From Salinisphaera sp. LB1 (GTDB taxonomy: Bacteria > Pseudomonadota > Gammaproteobacteria > Nevskiales > Salinisphaeraceae): a stretch of DNA of 64,000 bases. The stretch spans positions 2,418,001 to 2,482,000 of the forward strand of contig NZ_CP029488.1 of NCBI RefSeq assembly GCF_003177035.1, in the 5' to 3' direction. Position numbers and translations under genes: made by a program. The notes beneath the pieces were generated by a model that was given only the letters and a program-made list of their open reading frames with translations, made no database searches and was not told the DNA's origin. Below are positions 9,915 through 20,380 of this stretch, one piece after another; positions within the stretch are counted from its first letter, which is position 1; every line of letters begins with the position of its first letter.

Positions 9915-10396
9915 AGAAATGCCCCGGCGTGTTGGCACCGACGTGGCTCGGGTGTCGTATGCGTGTCGATTGATGCCGCTACGTTCGTCAACGGAACACG
10001 CCGTCGTTGCACTGCGAACGCCCTCGGTTCCCATGCGTTGATAAACGAATACAGCCGGGACTTAAAGTAAGTTCCAGAATCAGTCCAAATGGTGCGCAAT
10101 ACAATTGCGGCACTAAATACGTAACGGGTCGATTGGCAAGTAATTGTTAGTGAATGGTTTTAATATTTATTTTCAAGCCATGAAGTTAGGGTTGCGAGCC
10201 ATGGTCTGGTCAGTTAAAGCATCGCCTGATAAATACTGGTCTTCGATTGTTGCGACCTATCGTCGCCACCGCGGACGAACACGGACGGCGCGGTGCCGCC
10301 ACGCGATTGCGGCAGCGTCTTTGTGCAGGTCATGGCACACTGCAACGCCGTCTTGAAGCGACGATCCCCGGTCGGCGATACTACTCAGGAGCGCCC
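9915..10396 (+). other. Intergenic region between divergent c-di-GMP gene and rarD
   Basis: 482 bases without a supportable gene. Bases about 10040-10240 are clearly more AT-rich than the surroundings, as expected for the divergent promoters of the GAF-GGDEF-EAL gene and rarD. I could not pick a confident -35/-10 pair. Confidence 0.5.
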
Positions 10397-11326
10397 GTGA
10401 CGCCACGCTCGTCGTCCTCGCCTTTCTCCCAGCCCACCTTGGGTCTGGGGGCTGCCGTCGCTGCCTTTCTGACCTGGGGCGTTCTGCCGCTGTATTTTCA
10501 TCTGATCGATCTATCGGTTTCCCCGTGGGAGATTCTGGCGCATCGCATTCTGTGGACGGCGGCCCTGCTCGGGATTGCGGTCGTGCTGTTGCGCCGCACG
10601 GACCGGGTGGTTGCCGTGTTCGTCGATCGTCGACTGCTGTCCATGCTGGTGTTGAGCGCGGCGCTCGTGGCCACCAACTGGGGTACGTTCATCTGGGCCG
10701 TGGTCAACGATCACGTGATCGAGGCGAGTCTCGGTTATTACATCAATCCATTGCTGAATGTGGCATTGGGCTTCGTGGTCCTCGGCGAGCGCCTGCGCCG
10801 ACTGCAGTGGGTCGCGGTAGCGGTGGCTGCGGCGGGTGTCGTCTTTTCGGTCGTCGCCTACGGGCAGGTGCCCTGGATCGGCTTGATCCTGGCCGGCTGT
10901 TTCGGCTTCTATGGCCTGATTCGCAAGCGGCTGTCCGTCGACAGCGTCACCGGCCTGCTGGTCGAGACGCTGCTGCTATCGCCGCTTGCGCTGGTCTGGC
11001 TGGGCTGGCTGTATGCCCACGGCGAGGCCGCGTTCGGTATCGACGGCGCGCGTACCGATGCGCTGCTGTTCGGCGCGGGTGTCCTCACGATCGTGCCTTT
11101 TACCCTGTTCGCTGCCGGGGCCCGTCGGCTGCCGCTGGCGACCATCGGCATCATTCAGTACATCACGCCGACCCTGCATTTTTTGACTGGTGTCGTGCTG
11201 TTCCATGAGCCGTTGACGACCGCCGATATCACGACCTTTGCCTGTATCTGGCTGGCGTTGTCGATCTATACCGTCGATATCGTCCGTGCGCAGTGGGGCG
11301 CGTGGACGATGGCTCGCGCGGGATGA
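10397..11326 (+). CDS. rarD: RarD-type EamA-family transporter
   Basis: 309 residues starting at a GTG (10397) with an AGGAG Shine-Dalgarno six bases upstream. A longer frame from 10247 has a non-membrane N-terminal extension and was rejected. About ten hydrophobic helices are visible in two EamA repeats. The N-terminal FLTWGVLPLYFHLI, together with SPWEILAHRILWTA and TNWGTFIWAVVNDHVIEASLGYY, are typical of RarD/chloramphenicol-sensitive-type proteins of the inner membrane, whose natural substrate is undefined. The gene runs alone, and the next gene starts 233 bases later. Confidence 0.87.
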   Translation: MTPRSSSSPFSQPTLGLGAAVAAFLTWGVLPLYFHLIDLSVSPWEILAHRILWTAALLGIAVVLLRRTDRVVAVFVDRRLLSMLVLSAALVATNWGTFIWAVVNDHVIEASLGYYINPLLNVALGFVVLGERLRRLQWVAVAVAAAGVVFSVVAYGQVPWIGLILAGCFGFYGLIRKRLSVDSVTGLLVETLLLSPLALVWLGWLYAHGEAAFGIDGARTDALLFGAGVLTIVPFTLFAAGARRLPLATIGIIQYITPTLHFLTGVVLFHEPLTTADITTFACIWLALSIYTVDIVRAQWGAWTMARAG

Positions 11327-11559
11327 CGGCGCGTGATGACGGCCAGCCTGGGCACTGTGCGCCGCGTCCAAAACCGGTTCGTTCGCGTTTTTATGCCATG
11401 CCGCGCGCCCGGGGCCGGCATGCTCTGTTCGGGGCCCGCGACTTATCGCCGATGGTTGCGTCGGCAGCTGGCCAGTACGGTAGGCGGGCCGCGCGTCCGC
11501 CGACGCATGTTTTCTTTCGACCCGGTGTGCCCGGCACGTCGCCCGGTGCATAGACCGCC

Positions 11560-12651
11560 ATGTCTTTACGTCATCTATCCAGTGGAGACGATACGCGCCG
11601 CGCCGCGGTTCTGCGTGTGGTGTTGATAATTCCCATGTTGTTCGGCCTGGTGTTCGTGCCGATCAACCTGCTTCAGGACCGGCTGCCGCTCGCGTTGGCC
11701 GAGGTCGGCATGATGATCTACGCGGGTGTGATCTATCGTCTGCTCGGGCGCGGGCTGTCGCTTCGGTCTGCGACCTGGGCCTATCTGATTCCGTTTCTGT
11801 CCGTGCTCGTCTTTGCTCTGGCCACGGCGGCGAATGTGTCGGTATTCGTTTGGGCGCTGGTGATCCCCCTGGTCTCGCACCGCCTGCTCGGGCGCCGCGA
11901 CGGGTCCATTGTCGGGCTGGTTTTTCTCGCGCTGGCGGCGGCGATCATGCTCCTGCGTTTCGGCTTCGCACCCACGGTCGTCGAATGGGCCGAGATGAGC
12001 GACGCGCTGCTGTGTGCCGCTACGCTGTTCGCGATCTCCCTGGCGCACGAGATCGAGATCACGCGCGCCGAGCATCAGTTGCGTCAGCGTGCCGATCTCG
12101 ACAGTCTCACCCATCTAGCCAGCCGCGTGCGATTCCGCGAACTGTTCGACCAGGCCCGACGGGCCGCCCAGCGCGGCGAACCCGGGGCGCCCACGCACGT
12201 ATCGATGATCCTCATCGACCTGGACCATTTCAAGCGCATCAACGATCGCTATGGCCACGATATCGGCGACATCGTGCTGGAAGCGGTGGCGATGCGGCTA
12301 CTCCACCAGTGTCGCGAGGCCGATATCCTGGGCCGTGTGGGCGGCGAAGAGCTGGCGATTCTGCTGTTCGATCTCGATCATGCCGACGCGGTCCAGCAGG
12401 CCGAGCGGCTGCGGCAAACCGTTTCAGATACGCCGGTGGCGGCACGCGATCATGCGGTCGCGGTGACCTTGAGTCTTGGTGTGGCGAGTTTTTCGCTGGC
12501 CGGGCACAGCTTCGAGGAAATCTTCGCCGAGGCCGATGCGCGGCTGTACCAGGCCAAGCGCGAGGGGCGGAACCGTACCCAGGGCCAGCCGGTTGCTGCG
12601 CAGGCGCGTCAATTGCGCCTACTGGAGCCGTCGCCGGAACGCCGGGACTGA
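11560..12651 (+). CDS. Membrane-bound diguanylate cyclase (GGEEL variant)
   Basis: 363 residues. Five to six hydrophobic helices occupy residues about 18-160 (a MASE-like sensor with almost no periplasmic loops), followed by a GGDEF domain. The nucleotide signature reads GGEEL at 261-265 instead of GGEEF/GGDEF. The catalytic acidic residue is kept, and only the last aromatic residue is changed. An RxxD inhibitory site (READ, 252-255) is intact, consistent with a working cyclase under product inhibition. Other conserved pieces are ILIDLDHFKRINDRYGH and ADARLYQAKREGRN. There is no obvious Shine-Dalgarno before the ATG. Confidence 0.88.
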   Translation: MSLRHLSSGDDTRRAAVLRVVLIIPMLFGLVFVPINLLQDRLPLALAEVGMMIYAGVIYRLLGRGLSLRSATWAYLIPFLSVLVFALATAANVSVFVWALVIPLVSHRLLGRRDGSIVGLVFLALAAAIMLLRFGFAPTVVEWAEMSDALLCAATLFAISLAHEIEITRAEHQLRQRADLDSLTHLASRVRFRELFDQARRAAQRGEPGAPTHVSMILIDLDHFKRINDRYGHDIGDIVLEAVAMRLLHQCREADILGRVGGEELAILLFDLDHADAVQQAERLRQTVSDTPVAARDHAVAVTLSLGVASFSLAGHSFEEIFAEADARLYQAKREGRNRTQGQPVAAQARQLRLLEPSPERRD

Positions 12652-12909
12652 TTACACGATGCGCGCTGAAATGGCCATTGCACCCGGCAATACGGCGCCG
12701 ACACGCCGGTCATCGTACGCCGGGCATTCGGGTTTGCCTGCGTCTTGATTACGTCTAGAGTTCAGTCAAAGGCTTGACGACGCGATGGCTTGCACCTGAA
12801 GCAGCAATGCTTTGGCCCTCCTTCCTTATTTGCGCTCATGCACGTGCATTCGCGGACGCACTGCCTGCTTATTCAGCCCGCTGTGCGTTGCCAATAGTCA
12901 AGTCCCGCG

Positions 12910-13668
12910 TCAATTCGTTTTATGATCGCTGTCGACAAAATGCACCACGCGCCGTAGCGGGAACCCGGGCGCGCCATAGTGGCTGTGCTTGCCGTGCGCT
13001 TTGGCGACAGCGTCGGGTTCATCGGGAACATGGTCGCCGAATCGCACCGGCGCGAGCTTGTGCGCGGCCGTGTGGATATGCATCACGTATCGACGCGCCG
13101 CGGTGCGCGATAGCGGCTGCCCGGCGGGCGCGCAATGATAGCCGAAGTATGCCCGGCTCGGTCGCCGCCTCGGGTCGTCGGGCGGGATGTCCCAGGCGCG
13201 CACGAAGGCCACGCAATGGCGCGGGGCCGCAGCGGCCGGCACGGGCGCAGAGCGCGTAAATCGCGCCAGGATCGCCTTGGCATGGGCCGCGCCGTGGCCG
13301 ACGGGTACCAGCTGTTTGCTGTGCCAGGTCAATTGTACCGGGTCGCGGTTGAATCGCCACTGCTTCGCGGTCAGCGCATGCAGCCGATACACGGAAAAAT
13401 CGAGTGCGGTCTGGATGCCATTGGCCTCCAGGTACATGGCTTCGGTGATCGCGCCTTGCCGCCGGCGGCGGTGATACTCGTCGTAGCCGCCCGGCGTTCG
13501 ATACGCAATCGCGATGTTCTGCCCACGGGTGCCGCCAGGTAGCTGCAATTGCCCGGCTGAATGGAGGGGTGCCGTGCCCGTGGCGGCACTGTGCATCAGT
13601 GCGCATCCCGACAACGCCAGCAATCCCAGCAAACCCAGCCAGGCCCCGTGACGGACTCTTATCGTCAT
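12910..13668 (-). CDS. Putative lipoprotein of unknown function
   Basis: 252 residues. The N-terminus MTIRVRHGAWLGLLGLLALSGC is a lipoprotein signal with lipobox LSGC, so the mature protein would start at Cys22. The mature part is basic and His-rich and has no motif I recognise. WRFNRDPVQLTWHSKQLVPVG and a Pro/Arg-rich segment (DIPPDDPRRRPSRAYF) are the most distinctive stretches. Two isolated cysteines in the mature region could form a disulfide. It sits between a diguanylate cyclase and a chemoreceptor on opposite strands, which gives no functional hint. The 258 bases to its right-hand neighbour at 12651 look non-coding. Confidence 0.65.
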   Translation of the reverse strand: MTIRVRHGAWLGLLGLLALSGCALMHSAATGTAPLHSAGQLQLPGGTRGQNIAIAYRTPGGYDEYHRRRRQGAITEAMYLEANGIQTALDFSVYRLHALTAKQWRFNRDPVQLTWHSKQLVPVGHGAAHAKAILARFTRSAPVPAAAAPRHCVAFVRAWDIPPDDPRRRPSRAYFGYHCAPAGQPLSRTAARRYVMHIHTAAHKLAPVRFGDHVPDEPDAVAKAHGKHSHYGAPGFPLRRVVHFVDSDHKTN

Positions 13669-13738
13669 CGGTGGACCTATTCGTGTGCCATATCGCCATC
13701 ATACGACTGTGCCGACGTGCGCGGATGCGCTGCGTTTG

Positions 13739-15422
13739 TCAGGCGGTGGCCTCGGCCGCAGTGCGGCGTGTCGGCGTGTGCTCCGGGCGCGTGGCGCTCG
13801 CGCTGTGATCGCTGGCCCGTGGCCGGCTGCGGATTCTGGGCGGGCGTGCCGTCGTCATGGGCTGGTCGTCGACACGGAAGATCGACACGCTCTTGCCGAG
13901 TTCGCCGGCCTGGACACTGACCGACTGCGCCGCCGCGGCGGATTGCTCCACCAGTGCGGCATTCTGCTGCGTCATTTCGTCCATCCGGGTGACCGCCTGA
14001 CTGACCTGCTCGATACCGGATTTCTGTTCGTCGGCGGCCATTGAGACCTGTTCCATGAGCCCGCTCACCTCGCGAATGGCGGACACGATATGCTCCATGG
14101 TTTCGCGGCTGTTGCTCACCAGTGTATTGCCGGCTTCCACCCGGCTGCTGGATGCTTCGATCAGCGTTTTGATCTGCTGCGCCGATTCGGCGGTGCGCCC
14201 GGCGAGAGCGCGCACCTCGCTGGCCACCACGGCAAAGCCCCGGCCGTGTTCGCCCGCGCGCGCTGCCTCGACGGCCGCGTTCAATGCCAGCATATTGGTT
14301 TGAAAGGCGATGTTGTCGATCATGCCGACAATGGCGCTGATCTCGGTCGACGACTCGTGGATCGACTGCATGGTATGCACCATGCGCCCGATCTCCTCGC
14401 CCCCGCGTTCGGCCGTGTCCGAGGCCGTGCGCGCGAGTTCGGAAGCCTGCCGGGCGCTGTCTGCGCCCTGGCTCACGGTCGCCGTGATTTGTTCCATGCT
14501 GGCCGCCGTCTGTTCCAGGGAGGCGGCCTGTTCCTCGGTCCGCCGCGCCAGGTCGTTGTTGCCGGCGGCGATCTCGGTGGTGGCCGGCGCCACGATGCCG
14601 ATGCCGTGTTTGACGTCGGTGACGACCTGCGTCAGGCCGGCGCGCATAACGTTGAGCGAAGCCACCAGGGCGCCGATCTCGTCGTCGCGGTGCGCTTCGC
14701 TTGCGGCGACCAGATTGCCGGCGGCGACCTGACGGCTCAACGTGAGCGCCGAACGCAACGGCCGGCGGATGCTGAGGCCGAGCTGTACGATCCAGCCGGT
14801 CAACACCAGTCCGGATATCGCCGCCAGGGTGATCTGAATGGTCAGCGCGTGCGTGCCGGACACGCCCGCCGCAGCGGTAGCGCCCAAGCCAAGCCATGTC
14901 GCCAGCAGCAACAGGCCGAGACGCCAGCTGAGGGAGATATTGCGCAGCCGCGCGACGCGCGCGCAAGCTGTGCTCGACAATGACGCCCTGGTCGAGGTGG
15001 GCTTTCGGCTTCTCGCCAGCGCGCAGCCGGGCATACACTCGGGTGGCGGTGGCTTTTTCCTCGTTTGTGGCGCCACGCCGTACCGACGCATAGCCCACGG
15101 CCCCGCCGTTCTGCATGACCGGTATCACGGTGGCGTGAACCCAATAAAAGTCGCCGTTCTTTCGCCGGTTCTTGACGATGCCGGTCCACGTTTCGCCAGC
15201 GCGTATGGTGGCCCAGAAATCGGCGAACGCTTCCGGCGGCATGTCGGGATGGCGAATGACATTATGTGGTTCGCCGACAAGCTCTTCCCAGTCGAACCCG
15301 CTCACCTCGATAAAGGCTGGGTTGGCGAAGACGATATAGCTGTCAAGGTCGGTCTGCGAGATCAGATACTGATCGGGGCCGAGCACATATTCGTTCTGGG
15401 TTACCGGCGTGTTATGGCGCAT
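13739..15422 (-). pseudogene. Aer-like PAS chemoreceptor, split by a frameshift
   Basis: Read from 15422, the frame encodes an Aer-type PAS domain (SQTDLDSYIVFANPAFIEVSGF, then HPDMPPEAF and [13 protein letters not shown]) up to about 14965. The downstream half (two close hydrophobic segments [12 protein letters not shown] and [16 protein letters not shown], a HAMP-like region and a full MCP signalling domain with the conserved [16 protein letters not shown] tip) continues in a different frame to 13739. The switch falls in an alternating CG tract at 14956-14964. Restoring one CG dinucleotide yields the continuous junction [13 protein letters not shown]. As it stands, the gene gives only the PAS part. 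It could be a true pseudogene, a slipped-strand phase-variable locus or a sequencing error. If intact it would be an energy/aerotaxis sensor. Confidence 0.8.
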
Positions 15423-15884
15423 GGTTTTCGAGCGAAGCTCCTGGTCGGATGGTCTGCAGAGCCCGCCAAGGATCGGCGCGCCTGCCTTGGTATATTTCGG
15501 CTGATGCGCGGCTCGATTTAGGTATCCGAGTTACTTTTTTTGTCCAGGCGGCATACGGCACCCGCCAGCCACCGTCGATGGCAGCCAAGCGGCCGGTCGC
15601 TGGTTTCACCGCCGCCACCAGGCCATGCGTCGGTATGTGTCGATAGATCGTTTCGTATCGGCCGGCCGGCACAAGACGGCAGCGGCGGCTCTGGAAGGGG
15701 GCAGGCGCGGCAAGCTGGCTGGCCGAGCTGCATACCGGGCGGGCCGTGGTCATGGCGTATCGCGTCCCCGATTCCGCACGCCTGCCGGAGGGCGTTGAAA
15801 ACAAAGCGTACATTTTTCGTTTCTCTGGGTCGGGCGGGCCCGGCTTAGACTGCGAACGATCATTTTTATTGTTCGGTATTCCGC
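15423..15884 (+). other. Intergenic region between divergent genes
   Basis: 462 bases between the frameshifted chemoreceptor (minus) and the beta-propeller gene (plus). Small open frames here lack start signals and family features. It must carry both promoters; a T-rich block at about 15533-15541 is visible, but no convincing promoter pair was found. Confidence 0.45.
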
Positions 15885-16922
15885 ATGCTTTATCGCCGCT
15901 CCGTTCCCCTTGTCGCGGCCCTCGTCCTGTTTGGCACGATCTGGATGGCCGGTGCCGGCAGCGCCATGGCGGCGGTCACACATCGAATCCAGCTGCCACA
16001 TCAAGGCAGCGGCCTGGATTTCGACGACATGACCTACGCGCCGTCGCTGCATCGCGTACTGGTTCCCGCGGCGCAAAGCGGCGCGTTGGCGCTCATCAAC
16101 CCGGCGCGCCAGACCCTGGGTGAATGGCGACACATCGTGCCGTCGGGCCAGGGTGCCGATCACGACGATGCCGGCACGACCTCGGCCGATTCCGGCGACG
16201 GGCTGGTGTTTGCCAGCGATCACAAGGACGAAGCGATTGTTGCCGTGAATCCGCACGGCGGGCAGGTCGTGGCGCGTGCCAAGCTGGCCTCGGGCCCGGA
16301 TATCATCCGCTACGTGAAGCCGCTCGATCAGGTGTGGGTCACTGAGCCGGAAACGCATGAAATACAGCGGTTCAAAGCTACCGCCGGGGCGCATCCGTCG
16401 CTGCGACTGCTGGGCGCGATCTCCCTGCCAAAAGGCTCGCCCGAGTTGCTCGCCGTGGACGCGGCCCATTATGCGGTCTATGCCAACCAGCGGCCGGCCA
16501 CCACGCTAAAAATCAGTCTGCGCTCGTTGCAGGTCGTGGCCTCCTGGCCCAACAGCTGCCAACGCGACCAGGGGCTGGCCCTGGCCCCGGCGCGGAACCT
16601 GCTGTTCGTCGGCTGTCGCGAGGGTAAGGTCGTGGCGCTCGATACAGCGCAAAACGGCAAGGAAGTCAGCCACGCTGCGGTGGGGGCCGGTGTCGATCTG
16701 ATCGCGTGGAACCCGCACTTGCAACACCTGTATGCGCCCGGTGCGCGCAGCGCCACCCTCAGCGTGCTCAAGCTGACCGCGCACGACCAACTGCAGAAAG
16801 TCGCGACCGTACCCACGGCCAAGCATGCGCACTGCGTGGCCACCGACGATCAGAATCATGCCTACGTCTGCGATCCGCGGCACGCGGCGATTATTGTGTA
16901 TCGCGACCATAAGACCGACTGA
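15885..16922 (+). CDS. Secreted YncE-like beta-propeller protein
   Basis: 345 residues with a cleavable Sec signal peptide (MLYRRSVPLVAALVLFG..., likely cut after ...AGSAMA). The mature part shows repeated blade-like units (HRVLVPAAQSGALALINP, DGLVFASDHKDEAIVAVNP, RNLLFVGCREGKVVALDT, HLQHLYAPGARSATLSVL), the pattern of seven-bladed YncE/YVTN-type propellers. Such proteins act in the periplasm or outside the cell as binding scaffolds; no catalytic site is evident. Several Cys residues (SCQRDQ, VGCREG, HCVATD, YVCDP) could form disulfides. It is a single gene with no operon partner. Confidence 0.75.
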   Translation: MLYRRSVPLVAALVLFGTIWMAGAGSAMAAVTHRIQLPHQGSGLDFDDMTYAPSLHRVLVPAAQSGALALINPARQTLGEWRHIVPSGQGADHDDAGTTSADSGDGLVFASDHKDEAIVAVNPHGGQVVARAKLASGPDIIRYVKPLDQVWVTEPETHEIQRFKATAGAHPSLRLLGAISLPKGSPELLAVDAAHYAVYANQRPATTLKISLRSLQVVASWPNSCQRDQGLALAPARNLLFVGCREGKVVALDTAQNGKEVSHAAVGAGVDLIAWNPHLQHLYAPGARSATLSVLKLTAHDQLQKVATVPTAKHAHCVATDDQNHAYVCDPRHAAIIVYRDHKTD

Positions 16923-17618
16923 CGGTCGCGCGGGTTTGTGCCGGTCCATTGATTGGCCGGTGCAGCCGCTCGCCGCCGCGCCCCGGGCGAAACCGAGGCG
17001 CGGCACGCCTAAACAGCTGCCTGTTCCATTCTCGGTGGCCCGCTTGGCGAGGGGCGGGACAAGGCGAATCCCCGAATACAAGCCACTATGCCCCGGACCG
17101 CGTCAAGCCAGGGCGGGCGGGAGCCGGCCAGCCCGCATAGGACCTAACCCCCAACCGGCCGGGCCTCGCCGCTTAAAGACGGAACGCCGCCTCGGCCGTG
17201 CGCATGGGCGCCCGCGTGCCGGGGCGCACCGGCGTGGTAACGACTCGGTCGGCATACGGCCCGAGTTATGAGTCGGCGCTTCGGATTACGGCCTGCCCTC
17301 GATAGTCCGGGCGCCGGGGTGCAGGGCCGGCCCGCGGAATAGGCCGGCGCGCCACATCGGGGCTGACACGCCTTCAGACCGTCACGCGGTATTGCGTGAG
17401 ATGGCAGCCGCCTCGAGAAAAACACGGGCCGCACCGGCCGCGTGGTCTCTTTTGCGAGGCCGGCGTCGATATCGCTATCACGGCAATACGCTCAAGCTTT
17501 CCCCTGACGCGCCGTTACTTCCCGGGGCCCAAAACTTATCTCAATGTGTCCGCGCATGCCTTTCTGTATTGAGCCGGCATATGCGTACAGACATTGGCCA
17601 GCCGAGTTCGCGATCAAG
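16923..17618 (+). other. Long intergenic region, no gene supported
   Basis: 696 GC-rich bases between the beta-propeller and dCache-chemoreceptor genes. Short frames on both strands have the composition of shadow frames and no family features. I see no tRNA-like structure or clear terminator. Confidence 0.45.
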
Positions 17619-19826
17619 ATGAAGCATTTCAAGTCAATCAAGCACTTTGTCGTCCTCGCTGCCGGGGCCTGTATTCTGGCCGTGGTTGGCGCGTTGCTCA
17701 TCTACAGCTACTTTTCAACGACGCGGACCGAGCAGATGGTCCAGGCGCGGACTTCGTCGTTGCTGAAAGCCGGTATTGACAAGCGCCTGACATCGCTAGC
17801 CAATGCCCAGGCCGCGAAAATCAACGGTAAGTTGGAGCGGGCATTAGGTGTGGCGAAGTCGCTGGCCCATGCCAACGAATTAATGGGATCTCCGGACGGC
17901 AAGGAGCCGGCACTCGGTATCACGCGCCGCGGCATGTCGGCACTGACCAAGCAGGCAGTGGTCAAGAATCCGTTTTTGCTCGATGCCTTTATCGGCTGGG
18001 AGCCGGATGCCTTCGGTTCGGATAGCGCCTATGTTCCGCCGCAACAGGATGGCAAGGGCTATAACGGGGGCGGGCGTTTCAGGCCTTGGTGGTACCGGAC
18101 GAAAAACGGCGACGTCAAGGTGCTGGCGCTCGGTATCCAGAATGGCATGGAAAGCCAGAAAATGCTGTCTTCCGGCGTGCGCAAGGGCGAGTATTATCTG
18201 TGCCCCCGGGAAACCCACAAGATATGCATCATCGACCCTCATATCTACAACTATGGCGGGAAGAACAAGATGGTGACATCGTTCAACGTCCCGATCATGG
18301 TCGATGGTGTTTTCAAGGGGGTGGCCGGGACGGACCTTTCCGTCAATTTCATCCAGTCGTTTCTTTCGCAGGCCAACAACGCACTCTACAACGGCGCCGG
18401 TCGCATGGCGCTGGTCGCGCCGCTCGGGCGGTTGGTCGCTTACACCGCGGATGCGTCCAAGCTCGGCAAGCCGGCCAGCCAGGTGCTGGGCGACGCCAGC
18501 ATGACGCGTCTCAAGCAGGCTCGCCAGAGTGATAAAGCGATACGCATGACGGATCACAAGGCTGGGATGATCGAGTTCTATCACCCCATCCGGATCGGTA
18601 ATACCGACACCATCTGGACGCTGGTGCTGCAATTGCCCGTCTCGGCGGTGATGGCGGACCTCAATGCCATGCACGGTGATCTGACGCAGCAACGCACGCA
18701 CGACATCGTGGGCATGGCCCTCATCAGTGCGCTGGTCGCGGGATTGGGTCTGGCGTTCATCTGGTGGGTCGGGCGCGGTATCGCGCGGCCGTTGGGCGAG
18801 CTCGCGGGACGTATGCGGGATATTGCCACCGGCGATGGTGACCTGACGCGGCGCCTGCCGGTATCCGGGCGCAATGAACTGGCGGCCGTTGCCACCCAGT
18901 TCAATTCCTTTGTCGACAAGATCGAGCGGGTCATGGTCGACGTTCGCCGTAGCAGTGAGAACGTCAAAATGGCCTCGGTCGAGATTTCCGCCGGCAGCAT
19001 GGATCTTTCCCGACGCACCGAAAACACGGCGGCCAACCTTGAGGAGTCGGCAGCGGCCATGGAGGAACTCACCAGTACGGTGTCCAATTCCGCCGAATCT
19101 TCGCGTCATGCCGCGAGCCTGGCCGATAGCGCGGTAACGGCGGCTGAAAGCGGCAATGGCCTGATGACGGATGTCGTGGGCACGATGCGCGACATCAGCG
19201 CGTCTTCCCAGGAAGTGGTCAGGATCATCGATGTAATCGATTCGATCGCCTTCCAGACCAACCTGTTGGCGCTCAATGCCTCGGTCGAGGCGGCACGCGC
19301 CGGCGAACACGGCCGAGGATTCGCGGTGGTGGCCGAGGAAGTCCGGCGCCTGGCCAATCACAGCACCGAGTCTGCGAAGGAGATCAAGACGCTGATCGAT
19401 ACGTCGGCCGAGAAAACGGCCAGCGGCGAAGCCCTGGTCCAGCAGGCCGGCGACAAGATGAAAGACATCGTCGAACAGGTCCAGCGTGTCAATCATCTGA
19501 TCAACGAAGTCACCTCGGCAGCCGACGAACAGAAAACCGGCATTTCCCAGGTCAATCAGGCCGTCACGCAACTGGACCAGATGACGCAGGAAAACGCGGC
19601 GCTGGTGGAGGAGTCCGCAGCGGCATCCGAGTCGCTGAAGCGGGAAGCGTCGCAATTGGCCGAAACGGTGAGCAGCTTCAAGGTCCGCATGTCACTCGAC
19701 GATGCGGCCGATGCGGCGGATACCGTCACATCCGCGGCCAGGGGCGAAGCGCGTCAGGACAACGCGATGGCGGATCGCGGTGGCGAGAAATTCGGCGAAG
19801 CCGCGCCGCAAACGAGCGGGCTTTGA
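17619..19826 (+). CDS. Methyl-accepting chemotaxis protein with dCache sensor
   Basis: 735 residues from the ATG at 17619, the start that places the first membrane helix ([22 protein letters not shown]) at the N-terminus. A large periplasmic dCache-like domain spans about residues 35-365, with [10 protein letters not shown], a [11 protein letters not shown] segment and a [15 protein letters not shown] stretch typical of double-Cache sensors. The second helix is near 370-392, then HAMP and the cytoplasmic MCP hairpin with the tip [31 protein letters not shown]. No NWETF-type C-terminal tether is present. dCache receptors usually bind amino acids or carboxylates; the ligand here is unknown. The adjacent TAXI-TRAP uptake system may share its ligand (inference from position only). 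Confidence 0.9.
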   Translation: MKHFKSIKHFVVLAAGACILAVVGALLIYSYFSTTRTEQMVQARTSSLLKAGIDKRLTSLANAQAAKINGKLERALGVAKSLAHANELMGSPDGKEPALGITRRGMSALTKQAVVKNPFLLDAFIGWEPDAFGSDSAYVPPQQDGKGYNGGGRFRPWWYRTKNGDVKVLALGIQNGMESQKMLSSGVRKGEYYLCPRETHKICIIDPHIYNYGGKNKMVTSFNVPIMVDGVFKGVAGTDLSVNFIQSFLSQANNALYNGAGRMALVAPLGRLVAYTADASKLGKPASQVLGDASMTRLKQARQSDKAIRMTDHKAGMIEFYHPIRIGNTDTIWTLVLQLPVSAVMADLNAMHGDLTQQRTHDIVGMALISALVAGLGLAFIWWVGRGIARPLGELAGRMRDIATGDGDLTRRLPVSGRNELAAVATQFNSFVDKIERVMVDVRRSSENVKMASVEISAGSMDLSRRTENTAANLEESAAAMEELTSTVSNSAESSRHAASLADSAVTAAESGNGLMTDVVGTMRDISASSQEVVRIIDVIDSIAFQTNLLALNASVEAARAGEHGRGFAVVAEEVRRLANHSTESAKEIKTLIDTSAEKTASGEALVQQAGDKMKDIVEQVQRVNHLINEVTSAADEQKTGISQVNQAVTQLDQMTQENAALVEESAAASESLKREASQLAETVSSFKVRMSLDDAADAADTVTSAARGEARQDNAMADRGGEKFGEAAPQTSGL

Positions 19827-20171
19827 GGTTGGCCCGGATGCCAATAGCGAGCTGCGTACCTTGTGCGCGGCGGCGGCGAGGCATGAGGGCCGTGATGGGG
19901 TAGGTCGTGGAGGTCATCGCTCGCGGTGGCCCGGCGGCCAGAGGATAGGTGGCCCCGCGCAGCGGGACGGGCATGAGCGTCGCTTTGAGCCGGTCGCTGC
20001 TTCGGCGGAGGCCGACGCGCCTGAGCGCGGCGCCACAACCTCTGGTTGGCTTCGTGCCGCGCTCGCTGGATAAATGCGGGGAGGTCGCGCCGGTTGTGCT
20101 TGGAGCTTATTCCAGCAGGCAACGTGGGCCGTGGGCTTTTCGGCGAAGCGCGGCTGCATGGCCCGCCCATC

Positions 20172-20202
20172 TTGACAATCGCACGTGCCGGCGTGCTATA
20201 GG
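20172..20202 (+). promoter_or_regulatory. Possible sigma-70 promoter for the TAXI-TRAP genes
   Basis: TTGACA at 20172-20177 and TATAGG at 20197-20202, with a 19-base spacer. The -35 is perfect, but the spacer is long and the -10 weak. It would leave a leader of about 170 nt before the solute-binding-protein gene. The remainder of 19827-20380 shows no gene. Confidence 0.4.
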
Positions 20203-20380
20203 GTAATTTCAGTAGACGGGCGGGAAACGACGACACCGGCCGTGTGTATTGTGGAATAAAAATATGTTGGCGTTTTCCGCCGACGCGGATAGCCGGCCCA
20301 CCCTGTCATTTTAACGGGCGAGCCGTGCCGGGATCGGGCCAAACGGGCCACAAAAAAACAGATTAACCGGGGGATACATC

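Noticed and set aside
17880-19655. 591-codon frame antisense to the dCache chemoreceptor
   Set aside because: Shadow frame; the sense strand has a complete MCP.
20172-20202. A sigma-54 promoter for the TRAP genes, as known for some dicarboxylate uptake systems
   Set aside because: No TGGCAC-N5-TTGC element found upstream of 20381; only a weak sigma-70 pair is present.
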